A DNA stretch of 64,000 nt from JBFLVU01 sp037444825 (GTDB lineage: Bacteria; Acidobacteriota; UBA4820; DSQY01): assembly GCA_037444825.1 (NCBI GenBank), contig JBBILR010000003.1, positions 62,001-126,000 on the forward strand, read 5' to 3'. The position numbers and the translations under genes are program-made. Numbering within the stretch: position 1 is the first letter of the stretch; every line of letters starts with the position of its first letter. The notes below the pieces were generated by a model. The model was not told the DNA's origin, did no database searches, and worked only from the letters and a program-made list of their open reading frames with translations. Shown here in pieces: positions 58,175 through 64,000 of the stretch.

Positions 58175-60013
58175 TTACTCTCCAAGGTTCTCCGCGGACG
58201 GCGGGGGCGCCCGCCTTCCCCGGATCCTGAGCACCGGGATGGGTTCCGCCTTGCCCTTGACGGTGACCGGTTCCATGGGCTCCCACGCGTAGATCTCGTC
58301 GAAGCCCGGGATGGCGTCGCGCAGGGATCTGGGGAGGATCACGTCGTCCCTGACCGCCAACCCCTGCAGGCGGGAGGCGAGGTTCACCGTGTCCCCGATG
58401 ACGGTGTAGGCGAAGTTGGTGCGCGAGCCGTTGTTCCCCACCACCACCGGTCCGGCGTTCACGGCCACGCCGATGTGGAGCGGAGGCTTTCCCTCGGAGG
58501 CGAAGCGCTCCCGGAGCTGGGCCGCCCGCTCCTGCATGGCCACCGCGCAGGCGACGGCCCGGGCGGTGTGGTCCTCCATGGCCACCGGGTCGCCGAAGAA
58601 GGCCAAGATGGCGTCTCCGATGAACTTGTCCAGGGTTCCGTCGTGGGCGAAGAGGACCTCGGTCATTTCGGTGAAGTACTCGTTGAGAAGTGCGCTCACC
58701 CGTTCCGGTGGGAGTTTTTCCGAGAGGGAGGTGAAGCCCCGGATGTCGGAGAAGAGGATGGAGAGTTCCTTCCGCCGCCCCCCCAGCTGGACGAGGCCGG
58801 GGTTCTGGAGGAGGGTCCTGGCGACGTTGGGGGAGACGTACCGGCTGAAGAGCCGCTCCACCTCCCGCCGTCCCCGGTAGTCGGCCACCCGGTGGTAGGC
58901 GAAAGAGCCCGCGGAATAGGCCATGGCGGCGAGGAGAAGAGCCAGGAGGGGAAGGGGACCCCCCGCCCGCATGGCGAAAAGGCCCGCCCCCGCCACGGCG
59001 GCCAGCAGGACCGTCCAGAGGGCGAGGGCGGTGAAGGGCCTCCAGGCCCAGCCGGTGAGAAGCACGGAGACCAGGATCAGGAGGGCCCAGGCCAGCGTCA
59101 AGGCCCCTCCGCCGAGGGGAAGGATCTCCTCGCCGTCCAGGAGGGCTTCCAACGCCTGGCCGTGGATCTCCACGCCGGCCATGGTATGGCTCCTCAGCTC
59201 CCCGGACGCGAGACTCCGGGCTGGGAGGGGAACGGAGAAGAAGTCGTGCTGGCTGGGCCTCGTGGAGCCGACGAGCACGACCTTGCCCCGCACCGCCGAC
59301 AGCGCGGGCCCCCCCTGGAGGGCTTCCCAGAAGGAGAGGCGCGGCATGGTGCCGTCCCCCCCGCGGAAGGGAATCCACCAGCCGGTGCCGTCGGTCCGGA
59401 AGGGCCGGTCTTCCAGCCAGAGGGTGCCTCCCTCCAGCCGGGCCGCAGGGGTCTTACCAGGGAACCAAAGGAGGCGGGCGCAGGCCAGGGCCATGGGGAG
59501 GGGGCCCGTCCGGCCGTCTCCCTGGAGGTAGGGCGGGGGAATCCGGCGGAAGATCCCGTCGCGGTCCGACAGGAGGTCGATGGAACCGAGGGCCACCGCC
59601 TGGCGCCGGAAGCGGTCCAGGGGATACAGGCCGTTGCCGGGGCTGCAGGCGAGCACGGTGTCCACCCTCGCCAACGCCGCCTCCAGGGCACCGTCCTCCT
59701 CCTCTCCTCGGGGCTCCAGGAAGAGGACGTCCAGGGCCACCAGGGAAGCGCCGGCCTCCCAGAGTCGGCCGAGAAGGGCGGCGTACTCCGCGCGGGTGGG
59801 GTTGCGCCCCCCCAGGCGGCGAAAGTCCTCGTCGGAAACGGTTGCGAGGATCACCTTCCCGGAGGTGGGGCGGCTCCGGGTCCTGAGGAGAATGTCGTAG
59901 AGACGCCCTTCCAACCCCTGGACGGCGCCGAAGGCTAGGGGGAGCACCACCCCCACGGTCAAGGCGAGGCCCGTGAGGAGTCCTCCCCGGCGGAAGGGCG
60001 GAAGGGCGGCCAT
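58175..60013 (-). CDS. CHASE2-domain class III adenylate cyclase
   Basis: The product is 612 aa. A signal/anchor helix is followed by a periplasmic CHASE2 sensor (about 30-300), three membrane helices (305-375) and a cytoplasmic cyclase domain. Metal ligands are Asp423 (FSDIRGFT) and Asp467 (DKFIGDAIL). Lys463 and Asp541 (YTVIGDTVNLASRL) are the adenine-specifying pair, and Asn544/Arg548 the transition-state residues, so it should make cAMP. It lies downstream of a CRP box and next to crp. Confidence 0.93.
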   Translation of the reverse strand: MAALPPFRRGGLLTGLALTVGVVLPLAFGAVQGLEGRLYDILLRTRSRPTSGKVILATVSDEDFRRLGGRNPTRAEYAALLGRLWEAGASLVALDVLFLEPRGEEEDGALEAALARVDTVLACSPGNGLYPLDRFRRQAVALGSIDLLSDRDGIFRRIPPPYLQGDGRTGPLPMALACARLLWFPGKTPAARLEGGTLWLEDRPFRTDGTGWWIPFRGGDGTMPRLSFWEALQGGPALSAVRGKVVLVGSTRPSQHDFFSVPLPARSLASGELRSHTMAGVEIHGQALEALLDGEEILPLGGGALTLAWALLILVSVLLTGWAWRPFTALALWTVLLAAVAGAGLFAMRAGGPLPLLALLLAAMAYSAGSFAYHRVADYRGRREVERLFSRYVSPNVARTLLQNPGLVQLGGRRKELSILFSDIRGFTSLSEKLPPERVSALLNEYFTEMTEVLFAHDGTLDKFIGDAILAFFGDPVAMEDHTARAVACAVAMQERAAQLRERFASEGKPPLHIGVAVNAGPVVVGNNGSRTNFAYTVIGDTVNLASRLQGLAVRDDVILPRSLRDAIPGFDEIYAWEPMEPVTVKGKAEPIPVLRIRGRRAPPPSAENLGE

Positions 60014-60020
60014 GACGCTT

Positions 60021-61073
60021 TCAACGGGCCGTGAGCCAGAGGTCCCCGCCGGGGGATGGGGAGACCTTGCGGCCTTCCACGCCGCCCACGTCGGGGCGGA
60101 CCACCACCCGGACCCTCCCCTCCCGGAGAAGGCCCGACTGCCGGTCGGCCTCCCGCAGGCGGGCGGCCTCCTCCTCCGTCACCACCACGTCCGCCCGAAG
60201 GGTTCCGCGGGCGGAGGCGGCCCGGACCACCAGGCCTTCCTCTCCCCGCGGCCGGGGGGAGGGTTCCCGCTGGGCCATCTCCAAGGGGGGCCAGGCGATG
60301 AGAGCCAGGGCGAGAGAGGGATACGAGGAAACGGGGCGGCCGGAGGTCCCCTGGGGTTCCGGGGGAGCGGTGACGTAGCGGGCGAGCATGGCCTCCCGGG
60401 CCCTCAGCGGCTTGACGGTCTTGGGGCCGTACACCTCGTTCCCCTGGGGGTCCACGATGCGCATTTGAAGGGCCGGTTTCAGCCCCGCGTCCCTTCCGTC
60501 CACCGTCACGGTCCCGAAGGAGGCCAGGGACGAGGCGGCGGGGACCTGGGGAGGCGGCGACTGGGGCGCGGGGGGAGTTTCCCGGGAACGGGCCTGCGGC
60601 GGAGGCGCGGGAGGCTCCGGTTCCGGGGGTGGGAGGGTCACCACCGCCACCTCCGAGGCGATGCCGTGGACGCCGTTGATGGGCACTTCGAGAGAGACCA
60701 CCGTGCGGTCCCCCCGGGTCTCCTCCGAGAGGATCCGCCCCCCCTGGACGACCCCCCGGACCCGGACCTTCAGCGCCTCGAAGGATTCGAGCCGCCGTTC
60801 GGCGTCCACGGGCAGGCGCATGGCCAGCCGGAGGGCGGCGGCCTGGGCCTTCACCAGGGCCGTTCGGCGCGACTCCACCAGGGCCTGGGCGCGGGGAACG
60901 CCGGCGGTCAGCGGCACCGAAGCCTCGGTGCGGATCCACCCGGCGTCCCAGTCCACCGTCCCATCGGGAAGGGTCTCGCGGTAAGGGGCGAGGGGGGTCT
61001 CCCCGGTCAAGGCCGTGAGGGTGAGTAGAAGAAGGCCCGCCAGGGCCACGGTCTTTCCGCTGCGGAGGCGCAT
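60021..61073 (-). CDS. Exported LPP20/FlgT-like protein with Pro-rich linker
   Basis: The product is 350 aa. The ATG has AAAGGAGGGG upstream; the signal peptide ends near LTALTGE. Residues 40-150 contain VESRRTALVKAQAAALRLAMRLP, an LPP20/FlgT-like helix-strand unit. A Pro-rich stretch (160-190) precedes a beta-rich domain (ASFGTVTVDGRDAGL). It heads the operon with the cyclase and FlgT-like gene, behind a CRP box. The precise function is unknown; an envelope role is likely. Confidence 0.65.
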   Translation of the reverse strand: MRLRSGKTVALAGLLLLTLTALTGETPLAPYRETLPDGTVDWDAGWIRTEASVPLTAGVPRAQALVESRRTALVKAQAAALRLAMRLPVDAERRLESFEALKVRVRGVVQGGRILSEETRGDRTVVSLEVPINGVHGIASEVAVVTLPPPEPEPPAPPPQARSRETPPAPQSPPPQVPAASSLASFGTVTVDGRDAGLKPALQMRIVDPQGNEVYGPKTVKPLRAREAMLARYVTAPPEPQGTSGRPVSSYPSLALALIAWPPLEMAQREPSPRPRGEEGLVVRAASARGTLRADVVVTEEEAARLREADRQSGLLREGRVRVVVRPDVGGVEGRKVSPSPGGDLWLTAR

Positions 61074-61096
61074 GGCTTTCCCCTCCTTTTGAGGAA

Positions 61097-61105
61097 AGGG
61101 TAACA
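61097..61105 (-). promoter_or_regulatory. Extended -10 of the CRP-controlled operon
   Basis: On the - strand TGTTACCCT (61105-61097) fits TGnTAnnnT. A start near 61090 would place the CRP box about 60 bases upstream, the spacing of a class I CRP promoter. Confidence 0.5.
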
Positions 61106-61141
61106 CCTCGGCGCGGAAAGGGAAGGGGCGAAAAGGGATTT

Positions 61142-61157
61142 TGTGACGGGGATCACG
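61142..61157 (-). promoter_or_regulatory. CRP-type operator TGTGA-N6-TCACG
   Basis: TGTGACGGGGATCACG differs from TGTGA-N6-TCACA at one base. It is in the 122-bp gap after the crp gene and 69 bp before the next - strand ATG. It probably ties expression of the cyclase operon to cAMP-CRP. Confidence 0.7.
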
Positions 61158-61195
61158 CCCCGAGGCCCCGGGTCCTTCTTTTTTGGGCCAGGGAA

Positions 61196-61876
61196 TCAGA
61201 GCGGACGCTTGTAAAGAAGGATCTTGCGGCCCACCAGGCGCAGGACGCCCTGGCTTTCGAGCTCCCGCAGCAGGCGGTTCACCGTTTCCCGGCTGGTGCC
61301 GATGATGTGGGCGATCTCTTCCTGCGTGGGGCGGTTGAAGAGGATGGAACCGTCGGCCAGCCTCCGCCCTTCCCGTTCCGCCAGGTCGTTGAGGAAGCGC
61401 GCCAGGCGCCCGAAGGTGTCCTCCAAGACGAGGCTGGCCAGGCGCTGGGAGGTGTCCCTCAGACGGCGGGAGAGGACCTGGATGAGTTCCATGGCCAGGG
61501 AGGGGCTCTCCGCCAGGGCGCCGAGGAACCGCTCCCGGGACAGGACCAGGCAGACGGTGTCCTCGGCGGCGCTGACGCTGGCCGAACGTTTCTCCAGTGG
61601 GTCGAAGAGGGCCAGCTCGCCCACGATCTCACCCGGACCCAGCAGGGCCAGGGTGACCTGCCGGCCGTCCCCTCCGTCCACGTGGCATTTCACCCGGCCG
61701 GAGAGGACGATGTAGAGGCTCTCTCCAGGGTCCCCCATTCGGAAGAGAACCTCCCCCTTGGGCCAGGAACGTTCCTCCGCGAAGCGAAGGAGGTTTTTCA
61801 AATGGGGAGGGTTCAGCACCGAGAAGAAGTCGATCTTCTTGAGGAACTGGAGCTGGGTCATGAGGGCGTCCTCCAT
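61196..61876 (-). CDS. crp: Crp-family transcriptional regulator (cAMP receptor type)
   Basis: The product is 226 aa from an ATG with AGAGGG upstream. The sensor barrel has GEIVGELALF and KRSASVSA, keeping the Glu and RS(A) that hold cAMP in E. coli CRP. The winged helix has TQEEIAHIIGTSRETVNRLLREL. The neighbouring adenylate cyclase and the CRP box at 61142 support cAMP as ligand. It follows hfq, separated by a GC hairpin. Confidence 0.88.
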   Translation of the reverse strand: MEDALMTQLQFLKKIDFFSVLNPPHLKNLLRFAEERSWPKGEVLFRMGDPGESLYIVLSGRVKCHVDGGDGRQVTLALLGPGEIVGELALFDPLEKRSASVSAAEDTVCLVLSRERFLGALAESPSLAMELIQVLSRRLRDTSQRLASLVLEDTFGRLARFLNDLAEREGRRLADGSILFNRPTQEEIAHIIGTSRETVNRLLRELESQGVLRLVGRKILLYKRPL

Positions 61877-61899
61877 GGATCCCTCTTCGCAAAGCGAGA

Positions 61900-61922
61900 C
61901 CGGGGGGGCCTGACCCCCCCGG
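61900..61922 (-). terminator. GC hairpin between hfq and crp
   Basis: CCGGGGGGG and CCCCCCCGG form a 9-bp stem with a five-base loop, 13 bp after the hfq stop and 23 bp before the crp ATG. No U-tract follows; it may attenuate read-through into crp. Confidence 0.4.
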
Positions 61923-61935
61923 CAGGACGCGGCGG

Positions 61936-62289
61936 TCATCCGAGGTCGTCGCCCTCGGGGGCCATCTCCTCGCCCCCCTCGGCGGCGAAGTCGCCGGTTT
62001 CGGGCTCCTCCCCTTCCACTCCGGCCATCTTCTGCATGACGTGTCGGGGCACGGAGACGTTGGTGATGGCGTGCTTGAAGACGATCTGGTCGTAGTCGCG
62101 GCCGCGGATGTGGATGGTGTACCGGTCGAAGCCCAGCACCTGGCCCACGAACTTCTTTCCGCTCACCAGGAAGATCGTGATGAGCGACCGGTCCTTCCGG
62201 ACGAAGTTCAGGATCTGGTTCTGAATGTTGATCTCACGGTTGGCGGGGGGTCTCTTCGAGCCATCTTTGGATGCATTCAAGGGCATCAT
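61936..62289 (-). CDS. hfq: RNA chaperone Hfq
   Basis: The product is 117 aa. The Sm core (about 20-82) has LITIFLVSGKKFVGQVLGFD (Sm1) and IVFKHAITNV (Sm2 with the KHAI motif). An acidic Gly/Glu-rich tail follows. It binds small RNAs and mRNAs as a hexamer. AAAGGAGG precedes the first of two ATGs. It overlaps miaA by 56 bp, the classical miaA-hfq order. Confidence 0.92.
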   Translation of the reverse strand: MMPLNASKDGSKRPPANREINIQNQILNFVRKDRSLITIFLVSGKKFVGQVLGFDRYTIHIRGRDYDQIVFKHAITNVSVPRHVMQKMAGVEGEEPETGDFAAEGGEEMAPEGDDLG

Positions 62290-63184
62290 GGGTCCAAGCC
62301 TCCTTTTGAATTTCGAACCATTGGATTCCTTCTTCTTTCCTGAACCAGGCCAGCTGGCGCCGCGCCAGGTTCCTCGAACGCCTCTGAATGAGCCGAACCG
62401 CCTCCTCGAGAGAGAGGGAACCTTCCAGGAAGGCCGCCAATTCCCCGTAACCGATGGCCTTCCGAACCGGTCCGCGGAGCCGCCCGCTCTCCCAAAGGCC
62501 GCGTACCTCGTCCAGAAGGCCCGCGGCCACCATCTCCTCCACGCGGCGGTCGATCCTATGGTAAAGGAAGGGCTTGGGCGCCGTCAAACCCACCGTCAGG
62601 CCGGGGAGCACCCGGGTTCCGAAGGGGCTTTCCCGGATGAACTCCGAGAGGGGCCTCCCGGAGGCCAGGCGCACCTCCAGGGCCCGGACGGTCCGTAGGA
62701 GGTCCCGCGGGCCGATGGTGGCGGCGTAGATGGGGTCCAGGCGGCGCAAAAGTCGGTGTAGGCTTTCCGGCCCCCGGCGCTCCGCCCGGGCCAGGAGCCT
62801 CCGGCGAAGGGCCTCCTGCCGGCCCGGCGCCTCCACGAGGCCCCGGGTGAGGGCCCGGTAGTAAAGCCCCGTTCCGCCGGTGAGGATGGCCAGACGGCCT
62901 CGGGCGCAAATCCCCGAAAGGGCCTCCAGGGCCATGGCGCGGAAGGCGCCGGCGGAGAAGACCGACCCGGGCTCCGCCACGTCCAGGAGGTGGTGGGGGA
63001 CCCCCCGCCGCTCGGCGGGGGAGGGCTTGTCGGTGCCGATGTCCAGGCCGCGGTAGACGGCCATGGAGTCGCACGAGACGATCTCCCCCCCGAACCGCAG
63101 GGCCGCCTCCACCGCGAAGCGGGACTTCCCGGCGGCGGTGGGGCCGACGATGGAAAGGAGCCGCAAGCGCTCAGGCGGTGCCAC
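62234..63184 (-). CDS. miaA: tRNA dimethylallyltransferase MiaA
   Basis: The product is 316 aa. IVGPTAAGKSRFAVEAA is the P-loop, VSCDSMAVYRGLDIGTDKPS the substrate region and LTGGTGLYYRALTRG a second conserved loop. It adds the isoprenoid to A37 of tRNAs reading UNN codons. The GTG start overlaps the DUF4388 gene by 14 bp. Confidence 0.95.
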   Translation of the reverse strand: MAPPERLRLLSIVGPTAAGKSRFAVEAALRFGGEIVSCDSMAVYRGLDIGTDKPSPAERRGVPHHLLDVAEPGSVFSAGAFRAMALEALSGICARGRLAILTGGTGLYYRALTRGLVEAPGRQEALRRRLLARAERRGPESLHRLLRRLDPIYAATIGPRDLLRTVRALEVRLASGRPLSEFIRESPFGTRVLPGLTVGLTAPKPFLYHRIDRRVEEMVAAGLLDEVRGLWESGRLRGPVRKAIGYGELAAFLEGSLSLEEAVRLIQRRSRNLARRQLAWFRKEEGIQWFEIQKEAWTHDALECIQRWLEETPRQP

Positions 63185-63998
63185 GGAAGAGGTCTTTGCG
63201 GGTGTGGCGCAGGGTCTCCACCACGCGGCTCTCGTGGTCCGGCCCCAGCGTGCGCCGGATGGCCAGGAGGGCGCTGTACAGGTACTCGTTGAGGGACTGG
63301 ACCAGAAGGCCCTTCCGGTCGCCCTCCAGTTGGCGGAGGTTCTCCAGGATCCGCTCCTCCGACAGGGAGCCGTTGCTCCGAAGGGTCACCCTGCCGAAGA
63401 CCTCCGGCTGGGCGGACTTCAACTTGCCCAGGTACTTCTCCAGGATGTTCTCGGCGATGGGCCCCACCTCCCGCAGCAGGTAGTGGTAGAGGAAGGAGAA
63501 CATCTCGTTGTAGTTCCGGATCAGCTCGCCGAACTCCTGGAGCTCCCGCCGCTCCTCCTCGAAGCGGTCCTTGCGTCCCTTCACGTGGAGGTAGCCGATG
63601 GTGAAGAAGATGTACAGGGTCTTGAGCGTCTCGAACTCGCCGATTTCGCTCAGGTCGCAGATCTCGCGGACGCTCCGGTGGCCGTCCACCAGCTTGAAGA
63701 CGTGCTTCTCGTACTCCTCGAAGTGGAGCCCCTGGGGCCTGTGGGCGGGGAGAACCCGCTCGAAGACCACGTCCTCGTTGGGCATGGTCCTCTTGAAGAG
63801 GCCGGGGTCGTCGATGCGCCGGAGCCCTTCCAGCAGGAGTTCGGGGACGGTGATGGAGGTGGTGATGTTCTCCCCCGTCTTCTCCTCGCCCTCGAAGAAC
63901 TGGAAGGAGCCCGATTCCCAGCGAAGGATGGAGTAGGCGATCTCCTGGACCTGGTGGCGCACCTCGTTCCACAGGTCCTTGGGGGTGAGGGCCTTCAT
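63171..63998 (-). CDS. DUF4388/PATAN-domain protein (partial at window edge)
   Basis: The readable part is 275 aa. Residues 10-40 (DLWNEVRHQVQEIAYSILRWESGSFQF) match the second half of a DUF4388/PATAN domain, whose first half is missing, so the true start lies beyond the window; the ATG at 63998 is probably internal. The middle (SVREICDLSEIGEFETLKTLYIFF) forms a winged-helix-like unit and the C-terminal 100 residues are helical. PATAN proteins mediate protein contacts in signalling and motility. Confidence 0.7.
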   Translation of the reverse strand: MKALTPKDLWNEVRHQVQEIAYSILRWESGSFQFFEGEEKTGENITTSITVPELLLEGLRRIDDPGLFKRTMPNEDVVFERVLPAHRPQGLHFEEYEKHVFKLVDGHRSVREICDLSEIGEFETLKTLYIFFTIGYLHVKGRKDRFEEERRELQEFGELIRNYNEMFSFLYHYLLREVGPIAENILEKYLGKLKSAQPEVFGRVTLRSNGSLSEERILENLRQLEGDRKGLLVQSLNEYLYSALLAIRRTLGPDHESRVVETLRHTRKDLFRGTA

Positions 63999-64000
63999 CT

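Noticed and set aside
1..64000. CRISPR arrays, insertion sequences, integrases, prophage genes
   Set aside because: No regularly spaced repeats, transposase signatures or phage gene order seen on either strand.

Overview
The window is a dense, very GC-rich (roughly 70 % by eye) bacterial chromosome segment. It carries about 63 protein genes, one tRNA and almost no spacer DNA. GTG and TTG starts, ATGA/GTGA stop-start overlaps and purine-rich Shine-Dalgarno sites are everywhere. Outer-membrane and Gram-negative markers (tolB, lnt, an LptM-like lipoprotein, mpl, Tat), DUF3857 transglutaminase proteins, PATAN/DUF4388, receiver-PilZ proteins and CsgG/FlgT-like proteins together suggest an Acidobacteriota-like (Holophagae-type) or similar deep Gram-negative anaerobe or facultative anaerobe. 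This placement is inference; no rRNA is present. I saw no transposase, integrase, phage gene or CRISPR array.

Region 1 (1-14.9 kb, + strand): two adjacent DUF3857/transglutaminase-like proteins, the second without its catalytic triad; a cyclic-nucleotide-binding/FHA fusion; thiolase, enoyl-CoA hydratase and a DRE-TIM metallolyase; an orphan CheD; mutY; a Crp/Fnr regulator. After a hairpin and a heptamer repeat comes a palindromic Fnr-type operator in front of a ferredoxin and a NapH/NosR-like membrane Fe-S protein, which looks like a nitrosative-stress or anaerobic redox unit.

Region 2 (15-21.8 kb, - strand): a probable eight-gene operon running lptM-like lipoprotein, dapF, FAH-family hydrolase, PAS histidine kinase, metallo-beta-lactamase-fold hydrolase, Nudix protein, fabK, radical SAM activase. 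Region 3 (21.9-30.6 kb, + strand): acylphosphatase, tRNA-Arg(CCT), TPR protein, GAF/sigma-54 activator, pgsA, an MMPL/RND exporter, larE, tatA, tatC and a receiver-PilZ protein.

Region 4 (30.6-35.7 kb, - strand): pduS-pduT-tolB-recN. The first two encode a microcompartment-type electron-transfer pair, with no shell or enzyme genes near them. Region 5 (35.8-47.5 kb, + strand): mpl, three related zinc-ribbon proteins of unknown function, acyl-CoA ligase, recG, lnt, a 448-bp AT-richer noncoding island, cysK behind a near-consensus promoter, and a second receiver-PilZ protein.

Region 6 (47.5-64 kb, almost all - strand): yebC-ruvC-ruvA; a PPi-type phosphofructokinase; a small membrane protein (+) converging on HEPN-like and HIT genes; rpsA-hup; cobA-type adenosyltransferase; DUF192 lipoprotein; a second CDP-alcohol phosphatidyltransferase; and a CsgG/FlgT-like set with a CHASE2 adenylate cyclase. 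Upstream lies crp, with a near-perfect CRP box in front of the cyclase operon, then hfq, miaA and a truncated DUF4388 protein. cAMP-type signalling appears at three points: the cyclase, crp, and the CNB/FHA protein.
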